A DNA stretch of 64,000 bases from Rhizobium sp. J15 (GTDB lineage Bacteria; Pseudomonadota; Alphaproteobacteria; Rhizobiales; Rhizobiaceae): the NCBI RefSeq assembly GCF_002531825.1, contig NZ_NWSX01000001.1:248001-312000 (forward strand), given 5' to 3'. The notes beneath the pieces were generated by a model. The model did not search any database. It was not told the origin of the DNA and was given only the letters and a program-made list of their open reading frames with translations. The position numbers and the translations under genes are program-made. This document shows, one piece after another, positions 7,945-14,765 of this stretch; within the stretch, counting starts at the first letter, position 1, and each line of letters starts with the position of its first letter.

Positions 7945-8936
7945 GCAGACGCGATCGCCTGAAAGGTCTTTTCGACGATACGGCGCAGGAGTTGGCCGCG
8001 GCCAACTATGAGGAGCCTTCCGCGCGCGGATCCGCCGGCCCGGTTCGGACGATGGCGCTGACGCTTGGCCGTATGGAAGAAGAGAGCAGGGCGATGCAGG
8101 AAGCCTTGCTTTCCGGCGAGCGCATCGTCGAACTGGATCCCGATCTGATCGATTCCTCCTTCGTCCGCGACCGCCTTGCCGATCAGCCGCTCGATATCGA
8201 GGACGAGCTGGTGCAGTCGATTGCCGAGAACGGACAGGAAGTGCCGGTTCTCGTTCGCCGCCATCCCGATGATGAGAGCCGCTACCAAATTGCCTACGGC
8301 CATCGCCGCCTGCAGGCCGTCAAGCTGCTCGGGCGCAGGGTGCAGGCGATCGTCCGCAAGCTCGACGATACCGATGTCGTCATCGCCCAGGGTATCGAGA
8401 ATTCGGCGCGCCGGAACCTTTCCTATATCGAGCGCGCGGTCTTTGCCCTCAATCTCGAACTCAAGGGTTTCGAGCGTCCCGTCATCATGAAGGCGCTGTC
8501 GACCGATAAGACGGAGCTTTCGAAGCTGATATCGGTCGCAAAAGCCATCCCGGCCGACATCGTCAGGTCGGTTGGAGCGGCGCCTAGCATAGGGCGCCGC
8601 AAATGGATGGCGCTGGCCCAGGACTGGAACGGCGGAACGGCAGCGCGGCTTGCGAAACTCATCGCTTCGGAACGCTTCATTGCGGAAGACAGCGATCGCC
8701 GTTTCGAGCTTTTGGTCGCCGAACTCGCCAAGAAGGAATCAAAGCCGGAAGCCAAAGAATATGACTGGAAGCCGAAGAGCGGTGGCAAGATTGCCGGCCG
8801 GATCAAGAGCGCCGGCAATTCCTTCACGATTGCGTTGAAGACCGGCGATGCGCCGGATTTCGGCGCTTACATTTCACGCCGTCTCGATGAGCTTTACGAA
8901 GCCTATCGGGCCGGCAAGTTGCAAGCAGGAGAGTAG
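7941..8936 (+). CDS. repB: Plasmid partitioning protein RepB (ParB family)
   Basis: 331 aa. A ParB/Spo0J nuclease-like domain is seen in VPVLVRRHPDDESRYQIAYGHRRL, followed by ENSARRNLSYIERA and an HTH-containing middle (TDKTELSKLISVAKAIP). It loads on parS and stimulates RepA. Unusually, its own codons 17-22 encode a full parS-type palindrome. It overlaps repA by 4 nt; 155 bp separate its stop from the repC start and carry the antisense RNA gene. Confidence 0.95.
   Translation: MSRRDRLKGLFDDTAQELAAANYEEPSARGSAGPVRTMALTLGRMEEESRAMQEALLSGERIVELDPDLIDSSFVRDRLADQPLDIEDELVQSIAENGQEVPVLVRRHPDDESRYQIAYGHRRLQAVKLLGRRVQAIVRKLDDTDVVIAQGIENSARRNLSYIERAVFALNLELKGFERPVIMKALSTDKTELSKLISVAKAIPADIVRSVGAAPSIGRRKWMALAQDWNGGTAARLAKLIASERFIAEDSDRRFELLVAELAKKESKPEAKEYDWKPKSGGKIAGRIKSAGNSFTIALKTGDAPDFGAYISRRLDELYEAYRAGKLQAGE
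7991..8006. promoter_or_regulatory. parS-type palindrome 2, inside repB
   Basis: GTTGGCCGCGGCCAAC, identical to the copy at 6616-6631, here within repB codons 17-22 (ELAAAN). It fits GTTNNNNGCNNNNAAC. Having the partition site inside the gene for its own binding protein lets spreading RepB cover the operon; that consequence is inferred. Confidence 0.8.
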
Positions 8937-8945
8937 GCCGCAAAA

Positions 8946-8996
8946 GAAAAAAGCCTCCGAACGTTGCCGTCGCGGAAGCCTTTCTCATATCTGGAC
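8946..8996 (-). ncRNA. repABC antisense counter-transcribed RNA (incA/repE type)
   Basis: Transcribed against the repB-repC intergenic region. On the minus strand a TTGACA -35 (9026-9031) is 17 bp from GATTCT (9003-9008), giving a start near 8996. The RNA ends in a 9-bp stem (8973-8981 with about 8952-8960, including G-U pairs) followed by six U from 8952-8947, a Rho-independent terminator. Size (about 50 nt), position and direction match the ctRNA that lowers RepC expression in repABC plasmids and causes incompatibility. Ends are predicted by eye. Confidence 0.85.
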
Positions 8997-9002
8997 AATC
9001 TG

Positions 9003-9031
9003 AGAATCGCACTTCCTCGAATCACTGTCAA
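9003..9031 (-). promoter_or_regulatory. Promoter of the antisense ctRNA
   Basis: TTGACA at 9026-9031 and GATTCT at 9003-9008 (read on the minus strand) with exact 17-bp spacing. The -35 is a perfect sigma-70 hexamer, as expected for the strong constitutive ctRNA promoter. Confidence 0.7.
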
Positions 9032-9091
9032 GCATCTTCGGCATCCTTTTGGGTGGTAAGATTTCTTTTGCCTTGAAAAAAGGTGAGGGAC

Positions 9092-10306
9092 ATGGAGCCT
9101 CAATATGTATCGACGCCCTTTGGGCGGCGATCGATGACGCTTGGCATGCTGGCAAGCCAGGAAAGCGCCAGCAAGGTCGATCCGGATGCATCGGTCGACA
9201 AGTGGAAGATTTTTCGCGCGCTCTGCGAAGCGAAGGACATGGTCGGCGTATCCGATCGTGCGCTTGCCGTTCTCAACGCGCTGTTGACCTTCTATCCGAA
9301 GAACGAGATTGCCGAGGCCAACGGCTTCGTCGTCTTTCCGTCGAACGAGCAGCTTTCGCTGCGCACGCACGGCATGGCCGGCACGACGCTGCGGCGGAAC
9401 CTGGCGCTGCTGGTAGAGGCCGGCCTGATCATCCGGCGCGATAGCCCGAACGGTAAACGTTTTGCCCGTCGCAACGGCGAGGGCGGGCTTGGAGAGGCCT
9501 TCGGCTTCAGCCTGGCGCCGCTTCTTGCACGCGCCGGCGAGATCGAAGCGCAGGCGGCTCAGGTGATGGCCGACAGGCTCGAATGGAAGCGCCTGAGGGA
9601 GCGTCTGACGCTCTGCCGGCGTGACATAGCCAAACTCATCGAGATCGCACTGGAAGAGCAAATCGCGGGCGAATGGATCGAGATGCAGGAGCATTTCAAT
9701 CTGCTTTCGGCCAGCCTGCCGCGCCGCCCGTCGGCTGCGGAGATGAAAAGCCTCCTGGCAGATCTCGAAGCATTCCGCGAGATGATCATCAAGACGCTGG
9801 AATCGAAGACGAAAACAGAAAAAACAGACGCCAATGATAGCCAAAATGGTCGGCACATACATAATTCAAACCCACACCCCATATCTGAACTTGAACCAAG
9901 CTTCGAAACGAAGCAGGGAGCAAAGCCGGAGGAAGAACCGCGGCCGTGGCGCGAACCGCCGAAATCTTTCCCTCTTGCCATGGTGCTACAGGCCTGCCCC
10001 GAAATCATCGCGTATGGCCCGGGCGGTGGAATCGGCAGCTGGCGGGACCTCATGGCCTCGGCCGTCATCGTCCGTTCCACCCTCGGCGTCAGCCCCAGCG
10101 CCTATCAGCAGGCCTGTGATGTCATGGGGCCGGAAAATGCCGCCACGGTGATCGCCTGCATCCTGGAAAGGGGCGGACATATCAATTCGGCCGGCGGTTA
10201 CTTGCGAGACCTCACGCGGCGGGCGGAGCGCGGCGAATTCTCGCTCGGGCCGATGCTGATGGCGCTGATGCGGGCAAATGGGCCGGCGACGAGGAAAACC
10301 GGATGA
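9092..10306 (+). CDS. repC: Replication initiator RepC
   Basis: 404 aa of the RepC family (MEPQYVSTPFGRRSMTLGM...), the initiator of repABC plasmids. ATG 9092 has GGTGAGG 4 nt upstream and is preferred over GTG 9083, which lies within that ribosome site. A winged-helix DNA-binding segment is visible around FPSNEQLSLRTHGMAGTTLR. A low-complexity, AT-rich linker (SKTKTEKTDANDSQNGRHI) separates the N-terminal domain from the C-terminal RepC-specific domain. Translation is expected to be limited by the upstream antisense RNA. Confidence 0.95.
   Translation: MEPQYVSTPFGRRSMTLGMLASQESASKVDPDASVDKWKIFRALCEAKDMVGVSDRALAVLNALLTFYPKNEIAEANGFVVFPSNEQLSLRTHGMAGTTLRRNLALLVEAGLIIRRDSPNGKRFARRNGEGGLGEAFGFSLAPLLARAGEIEAQAAQVMADRLEWKRLRERLTLCRRDIAKLIEIALEEQIAGEWIEMQEHFNLLSASLPRRPSAAEMKSLLADLEAFREMIIKTLESKTKTEKTDANDSQNGRHIHNSNPHPISELEPSFETKQGAKPEEEPRPWREPPKSFPLAMVLQACPEIIAYGPGGGIGSWRDLMASAVIVRSTLGVSPSAYQQACDVMGPENAATVIACILERGGHINSAGGYLRDLTRRAERGEFSLGPMLMALMRANGPATRKTG
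9795..9910. other. AT-rich segment in repC, putative oriV
   Basis: Within a GC-rich gene this stretch is visibly AT-rich, with A-runs and repeats such as GAAAACAGAAAAAACAG. Work on agrobacterial/rhizobial repABC plasmids places the origin in an AT-rich part of the repC coding sequence. The assignment here rests on position and composition only. Confidence 0.5.
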
Positions 10307-10486
10307 GCGGGCATGAAAAAGCTTCGCACCAGCCGCGGCTGTTAAACGAGGACGGCCCGCCGACCAGCCATCTCGAGGGTTTCCTTCCCTCTGCACTTCG
10401 GTTGAAAAACACCATCACTCATGTCATAGATGACGGAACAAAACGTCTGTTTTGCTTCCATTTGTGAAAAACCGTAAAGGTTAACA

Positions 10487-11620
10487 ATGCGCTACGACAT
10501 CGATGGAGCAATGCTGCAAACCCTGCTTCCAGCCATCGCCGCTGCCGAGGATGCGATGGCGCGGCTCGACGAACGAGTGCTGCGTTCCCCAGTGGGCGAG
10601 GGATTTGCCGAGCGCAGCCACTTTTTTGATGCAGCGGGCGCGCTCTGGGTCGCCGGAGAACTCGTGCATGTCGAGGATCTCGTTCTGCACGATGCGCATA
10701 TGGATAGCCGCGCTCCGAGCCACGAGCTGACGATCGCTCATTCCGTACTGCGGACGCGTCGCCGCATCTGGACCGGCGAACCCTCCTGGGCGCTCGGCGC
10801 CTCAGGCCTTGCGACGCTGACCGCAACGCTCGGGGAAGGGGAGGGGAGCGCACAAGAGACGAAGCGTTCCGAAGCTGTCGCCGAGACCGGCGAAGAGGGC
10901 GAGGATGAGGACGGACCGCTTGCTGCCGAACTGGCGGAGATCGACGCGCTTCTCGCGCGCTCGCAGAAGCTCATCGATATCCATACAGGCAAGGCGCCGC
11001 CGAGCGAGCAGGCTGCGGTTCCCGCGACGAAGCGAAACGAAGATCCGCTCGGTTTGCTCGGTGACGATGAGTGGGACGAGGAGCAGCGGCTTGCGGAGTG
11101 GCGCAGCGTGCTGCCGCTTGCCGAAGCTTTGCCCCCGGTTCTAGGCGCCGTCATTCTTTTCGAAGCATGGGAGAGGATCGAGCCGCTGCGGCGGCAGCAT
11201 TGGCTCGGCGGCCTTCTGGTCGCAAGCCACCTGCGTGCCCGCGGTAAGGTCACCTCACATCTCTTTTCCTTCTTCGGAGGGCTGAAGCTCGTGCGCCATG
11301 AGCGTCGCCGGGCGCGCGACCGGGGAACGCGGCTGCAGGCTTTTCTGGAGGCGATGCATCTGGGTGCTACGGCTGGCCTCAAGGAAATCGACCGCTTGTC
11401 GTTGGCGCGCACGCAGATGGAGCTGCGGTTTCGCGGCCGCCGTTCGAATAGCAGCCTGCCGGAGCTTGCCGATTTCATCCTGTCGCGGCCGATGGTTTCG
11501 GCGGCAATGATCGCCCGCCAGCTGCGCATCACGCCGCGCGGCGCGCTGAACCTCGTCAACGAGATCGGCATCCGTGAAATCACCGGCCGGGGCCGTTATC
11601 GCGCCTGGGGCATCATCTGA
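10487..11620 (+). CDS. DUF1612/HTH protein of the RHE_PE00001 type
   Basis: 377 aa. I recognise the layout of the rhizobial plasmid family with a DUF1612 domain and a C-terminal helix-turn-helix (SRPMVSAAMIARQLRITPRGALNLVNEI), annotated as RHE_PE00001 family. The middle (about residues 118-195) is acidic and low-complexity (TGEEGEDEDGPL, GDDEWDEEQRL). ATG 10487 follows AAAGG. It lies 180 bp downstream of repC, pointing the same way. Function is unknown. The HTH suggests DNA binding; it resembles Fic-associated HTH domains only loosely. Confidence 0.8.
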   Translation: MRYDIDGAMLQTLLPAIAAAEDAMARLDERVLRSPVGEGFAERSHFFDAAGALWVAGELVHVEDLVLHDAHMDSRAPSHELTIAHSVLRTRRRIWTGEPSWALGASGLATLTATLGEGEGSAQETKRSEAVAETGEEGEDEDGPLAAELAEIDALLARSQKLIDIHTGKAPPSEQAAVPATKRNEDPLGLLGDDEWDEEQRLAEWRSVLPLAEALPPVLGAVILFEAWERIEPLRRQHWLGGLLVASHLRARGKVTSHLFSFFGGLKLVRHERRRARDRGTRLQAFLEAMHLGATAGLKEIDRLSLARTQMELRFRGRRSNSSLPELADFILSRPMVSAAMIARQLRITPRGALNLVNEIGIREITGRGRYRAWGII

Positions 11621-11627
11621 AATGAAA

Positions 11628-11658
11628 ACGGCCGGGCGTAAACCCGGCCGTCTCCTTT
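11628..11658 (+). terminator. Rho-independent terminator after the DUF1612 gene
   Basis: Perfect 9-bp stem ACGGCCGGG / CCCGGCCGT with a 6-base loop, then CTCCTTTT. It sits 8 bp after the stop codon at 11620 and faces the convergent Bax-inhibitor gene, so it may serve both directions. Confidence 0.8.
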
Positions 11659-11741
11659 TAGGGTGAGCACCCGATCTACCATCCTGTCACAGACCGCAGA
11701 CCGGGCGCTCTTGCGCTTCCATTGCCCCCAGAAGCGCGGTC

Positions 11742-12458
11742 CTATTCCCGCTCGCCCGTGAAGTTGAGCAGAAGCTGGAAGATATTGACGAAGTTCAGGT
11801 AGAGCGAGAGCGCGCCGAAGACGGCGAGCTTCTGGTTCGATTCCTGATCGTAGTTTTCCGAATACTGTTCCTTGATGTTCTGGGTGTCGTAGGCGGTGAG
11901 ACCGACGAAGACGACGATGCCGATCACCGAGATTGCGAACTGCAGCGCGCTCGACCCCAGGAAGATGTTGACGATGGCGGCGATGATGATGCCGAAGAGG
12001 CCCATCATCAGGAACGAGCCCATCTTCGAGAGATCACGCTTCGTCGTGTAGCCGTAGAGGCTGATGGAGCCGAACATCGCAGCGGTGATGAAGAAGGTCT
12101 GCGCGATGCTCGTCTTGGTGAAGACCAGGAAGACGGAGGCAAGCGACAGGCCCATCACGGCGCAGAAGGCCCAGAAGGTGAGCTGCGCTGTGCTGGCTGA
12201 CATCGTCTGGATGCGGAACGAGAAGAAGAAGACGAAGGCGAGCGGCGCCAGCATCACCACCCACTTCAGCTGCGAGCCAAAGAGTGGCACATAGAGCGCC
12301 GGGGTCGAGCCGACGATGAAGGCGACGATACCCGTGATGACGAGGCCGAGGCCCATATAGTTGTAGACGCGCAGCATATGCTGGCGCAGGCCTTCGTCGA
12401 AGATGGCCTGCGAGCCGGCACCAGCGCCGTAGCCGTAGCGGGAATTGATCGGGTCCAT
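11742..12458 (-). CDS. Bax inhibitor-1 / YccA family membrane protein
   Basis: 238 aa with seven hydrophobic segments after a short soluble N-terminus (MDPINSRYGYGAGAG). The C-terminal GLTAYDTQNIKEQY is the conserved BI-1 acidic/TM7 signature. ATG 12458 has GAGGAG 8 nt upstream; the longer frame upstream is not used. BI-1 proteins are inner-membrane proteins linked to ion (Ca2+/pH) leak and envelope stress, but the bacterial role is not settled. It starts 20 bp after the anti-sigma gene and is probably in the ECF operon. Confidence 0.88.
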   Translation of the reverse strand: MDPINSRYGYGAGAGSQAIFDEGLRQHMLRVYNYMGLGLVITGIVAFIVGSTPALYVPLFGSQLKWVVMLAPLAFVFFFSFRIQTMSASTAQLTFWAFCAVMGLSLASVFLVFTKTSIAQTFFITAAMFGSISLYGYTTKRDLSKMGSFLMMGLFGIIIAAIVNIFLGSSALQFAISVIGIVVFVGLTAYDTQNIKEQYSENYDQESNQKLAVFGALSLYLNFVNIFQLLLNFTGERE

Positions 12459-12478
12459 ACTGATCTCCTCGGTTTGAA

Positions 12479-13246
12479 CTAATAGAGCGAGCGGGCGAGC
12501 CGTTCGGCTGCCTGATCGAGATTGACGCCGCCATCGTCGGCGATGAGCGCATAGGCGACCTCGCCGATCTGCCAATAGGCGGCTTCCGTTTTTTCGAGTG
12601 CCACATGGCTGACCGGCTGGACCTCGAAAGCGCCCGGCCGAACGGCGAAAAGCGAAAGCCGCTTTCCATTCGTTTCCTCGATCGACATTTCGACACTTGG
12701 ACCGAATGCCGAGGGGAAGATCTGCACATCGGCGACCTTCCAGTCCTTCGGCAATTCCGGCATGATGATCGCCGTGGCGGCGCGAATGTCATCGGCATTG
12801 TAGGTGGTCGGCGCCTGCGACGGGATCTTCTCGCGCAGGGCCGCGGTCTGATAGGCGCGAACGGCATCCTCGACATAGGCAGGTGCGGGAACGGAAGCCG
12901 CAACCTCGGTCGCCGAGAAGGCGCCGAAGGAATTGTGTGCCACCCAGCCGGCGGCGATCAACACACCGACGGCGGCGATGCGCTGCATGGTATGGAAGAT
13001 GCGGCCATAGGAAAGGCCACGTTCCAGCCGGCGAGCGGCGTCGCGGGTTTCGGCGCGGCCAAAGGCGCTTTCGCCGGCCAGAGCCAGACGCAGCTCGCCC
13101 TTCATGCTGAGGTCGGCCATGACCTTGGCGGCAATCTCCGGATGCTCCGAAAGATAGGATTCCACCTGAATGCGGCGGGCGACATCGAGCTCGCCGTCCA
13201 CATAGGCGTCGAAATCGGCGTCGATGATCGGATCAACTGTCTTCAT
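12479..13246 (-). CDS. Anti-sigma factor, membrane-anchored
   Basis: 255 aa. The N-terminal region (YVDGELDVARRIQVESYLSEHP) resembles cytoplasmic anti-sigma domains of the RsiW/ChrR-like group but lacks the HxxxCxxC zinc motif; the protein has no cysteine. One membrane segment lies near residues 87-105 (RIAAVGVLIAAGWVAHNSF), followed by a periplasmic domain of about 150 residues. It overlaps the sigma gene by 14 bp, with its GGAGGGAAC ribosome site inside that gene. It is predicted to hold the ECF sigma at the membrane until an envelope signal arrives. Confidence 0.85.
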   Translation of the reverse strand: MKTVDPIIDADFDAYVDGELDVARRIQVESYLSEHPEIAAKVMADLSMKGELRLALAGESAFGRAETRDAARRLERGLSYGRIFHTMQRIAAVGVLIAAGWVAHNSFGAFSATEVAASVPAPAYVEDAVRAYQTAALREKIPSQAPTTYNADDIRAATAIIMPELPKDWKVADVQIFPSAFGPSVEMSIEETNGKRLSLFAVRPGAFEVQPVSHVALEKTEAAYWQIGEVAYALIADDGGVNLDQAAERLARSLY

Positions 13247-13772
13247 TGCCGTTCCCTCCGATTAATCTCAGATGCGAAACGCGGGGCGTCTTCTCCTCGA
13301 ATTCGCGCAGCTGCGCGCGGGCGCGGGAGATCCGGGACATCAGGGTGCCGACCGGAATGCCGAGCGCAGCGGCGGCTTCCTGATAGGAGAGATCCTCGAT
13401 CGCCACGAGGTGCAGGGCCTCGCGCTGTTCCTCCGGCAGGTCGAAAAACGCCTCGCGCACCTGTTGCAGGCGCACGGCATGTTCCTGCCCCGCCGGCAGA
13501 GACTGCTCAGCTTCGGCAGCCGCCTCGTCATGGCGGCGCGTTAGCGACCGGTTCCGGCGAAGACGGTCGATATGGGCGTTATGCAGGATGGAAAGGAGCC
13601 AGGTGCGCAGGTTGCCGCCGCTGCGGAAACTCTTGCGCTTCTCGTAGGCGCGCACCAGCGCATCGTGCACCAGATCCTCCGCCTCGTCCGAGCTGCGCAC
13701 CAGCGAGCGAGCATAGCGCCTGAGCGCTGCAAGCTGTCCGATGACGTCGAAGGGGCGTTCTTTCCGTTCCAT
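13233..13772 (-). CDS. ECF-type RNA polymerase sigma factor
   Basis: 179 aa with region 2 (ARSLVRSSDEAEDLVHDALV, DRLRRNRSL) and region 4 (LPEEQREALHLVAIEDLSYQEAA, then GTLMSRISRARAQLR), the two-domain ECF layout. It directs RNA polymerase to GGAAT/CGT-type promoters. One such element lies directly upstream of its own start, so autoregulation is likely. It forms an operon with the anti-sigma and BI-1 genes. The group resembles ECF sigma factors common in rhizobia with a one-TM anti-sigma; I cannot assign the exact ECF number. Confidence 0.9.
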   Translation of the reverse strand: MERKERPFDVIGQLAALRRYARSLVRSSDEAEDLVHDALVRAYEKRKSFRSGGNLRTWLLSILHNAHIDRLRRNRSLTRRHDEAAAEAEQSLPAGQEHAVRLQQVREAFFDLPEEQREALHLVAIEDLSYQEAAAALGIPVGTLMSRISRARAQLREFEEKTPRVSHLRLIGGNGNEDS

Positions 13773-13778
13773 GATTGA

Positions 13779-13808
13779 GTATACGCAAGTGCGGGGGATT
13801 TTATTCCC
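13779..13808 (-). promoter_or_regulatory. ECF autopromoter of the sigma/anti-sigma/BI-1 operon
   Basis: On the minus strand GGGAATAAAA (13808-13799) and CGTATAC (13785-13779) are spaced so that GGAATA and CGTATA are 16 bp apart, the usual ECF geometry. The ATG is only 7 bp beyond the -10, so the mRNA would be leaderless or nearly so. Confidence 0.7.
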
Positions 13809-13949
13809 AGCGGGCCAAAAAAATCATGCGGGTCGCGCGCAAACTCTTCAAATATTCCCTGTCCCTCGGACGCGCACCGTAATCGGCGATTGTTTATGAC
13901 AAATACATGACAGATCATCAGCACGCTGATTTGAAGGGGAAAACAATAA

Positions 13950-14258
13950 ATGAAGGAAAAGAAGCGGGTCTACGAGGCTCTCGTGGACGGCGCGATGGAA
14001 GGGCTGACGGATCAGGCGCTCTATGATTTCGTCAAGGCGCGTTGCCCGAAGGCCTCCAGCAAGAAGATCGTCCGGGCTTCGCTTCTCGCCTTGACAGATC
14101 CTCATCTCAAGGACCGCAATATTCTCGACGTGATCTATGCGCTCGCGATCAAGCATCGGCTGGATGAAGGCGTGCTGGATGACGGCGAAGACGAGGAGGC
14201 CGAAGAGCCGGTGCGCTCTTACCGGGCGGCCAATCAGAACACGCGCCAGCTGTCCTAA
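13950..14258 (+). CDS. Small conserved protein of unknown function
   Basis: 102 aa, start preceded by GAAGGGGAAAAC. The protein is charged and helical (MKEKKRVYEALVDGAMEGLT, ALYDFVKARCPKASSKKIVRASLLAL) with an acidic C-terminal stretch (DDGEDEEAEEPV). No membrane segment or catalytic motif is visible. It diverges from the ECF operon; a small palindrome ATCAGCACGCTGAT (13917-13930) lies just upstream. A regulatory or nucleoid role cannot be shown. Confidence 0.75.
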   Translation: MKEKKRVYEALVDGAMEGLTDQALYDFVKARCPKASSKKIVRASLLALTDPHLKDRNILDVIYALAIKHRLDEGVLDDGEDEEAEEPVRSYRAANQNTRQLS

Positions 14259-14360
14259 AGCGCGTCGCGATCTTTCAGATTCGCTCCTTGCGCTTTAGGT
14301 TTTTGTTTTTGCGCATGTCGTTATCGCAGAACCGCAGCACACTTTTGCGCGACATGCTCT
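14257..14360. repeat. Rhizobial intergenic palindromic repeat (AAAGCGCGTCGCGATC type)
   Basis: Begins at the stop codon with AAAGCGCGTCGCGATCTTTC, with complementary ends AAAGCGC/GCGCTTT in the first half and GCATGTCG/CGACATGC in the second. I recognise the sequence as a high-copy intergenic element of Rhizobium genomes, usually just after genes. It may act as a transcript-end hairpin between the two convergent genes. Confidence 0.75.
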
Positions 14361-14366
14361 AAAAGA

Positions 14367-14756
14367 TCAGCCGCCGTCCGAAAGCTCTTCGAGGATCGGG
14401 CAGTCCGGCCGGTCATTGCCATGGCAGGCATGCACGAGGTGCTCCAGCGTATGCCGCAGCTCCGTCAGCTCCCGGATCTTCCGGTCGATCTCGGCAAGCT
14501 TGATCTCGGCGATCTCCTTGACATCGGCGCTCGCCCGACCCCTGTCTTCGTAAAGCGCCAGCAATTGCCGGCATTCCTCGACGGAAAAGCCGAGGCCGCG
14601 CGAGCGCTGGAGGAAGCGCAGCTTGTGGACGTCGGCCGCGTCATAGTCGCGGTAGCCGTTTCCGCCCCTTTCGGGGCGGATGAGGCCGATATCCTCGTAG
14701 TAGCGGATGGTCTTCGAAGGCAGGCCCGAGCGTTCCGATGCTTCGCCGATATTCAT
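14367..14756 (-). CDS. hmrR: Copper-responsive MerR-family regulator HmrR/CueR
   Basis: 129 aa. The N-terminal winged HTH MNIGEASERSGLPSKTIRYY is followed by the dimerisation helix and a metal loop with Cys111 and Cys119 (ACHGNDRPDCP), matching the Cys-x7-Cys Cu(I) site of CueR (C112/C120 in E. coli). It activates copper export genes by underwinding a promoter with a 19-bp spacer. One such promoter precedes actP. It starts 9 bp after actP and is probably in the same transcript, giving autoregulation. Confidence 0.92.
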   Translation of the reverse strand: MNIGEASERSGLPSKTIRYYEDIGLIRPERGGNGYRDYDAADVHKLRFLQRSRGLGFSVEECRQLLALYEDRGRASADVKEIAEIKLAEIDRKIRELTELRHTLEHLVHACHGNDRPDCPILEELSDGG

Positions 14757-14765
14757 CGCCGTCTC

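Noticed and set aside
9083-9091. GTG 9083 as repC start
   Set aside because: It falls inside the GGTGAGG ribosome site of ATG 9092 and lacks a site of its own.
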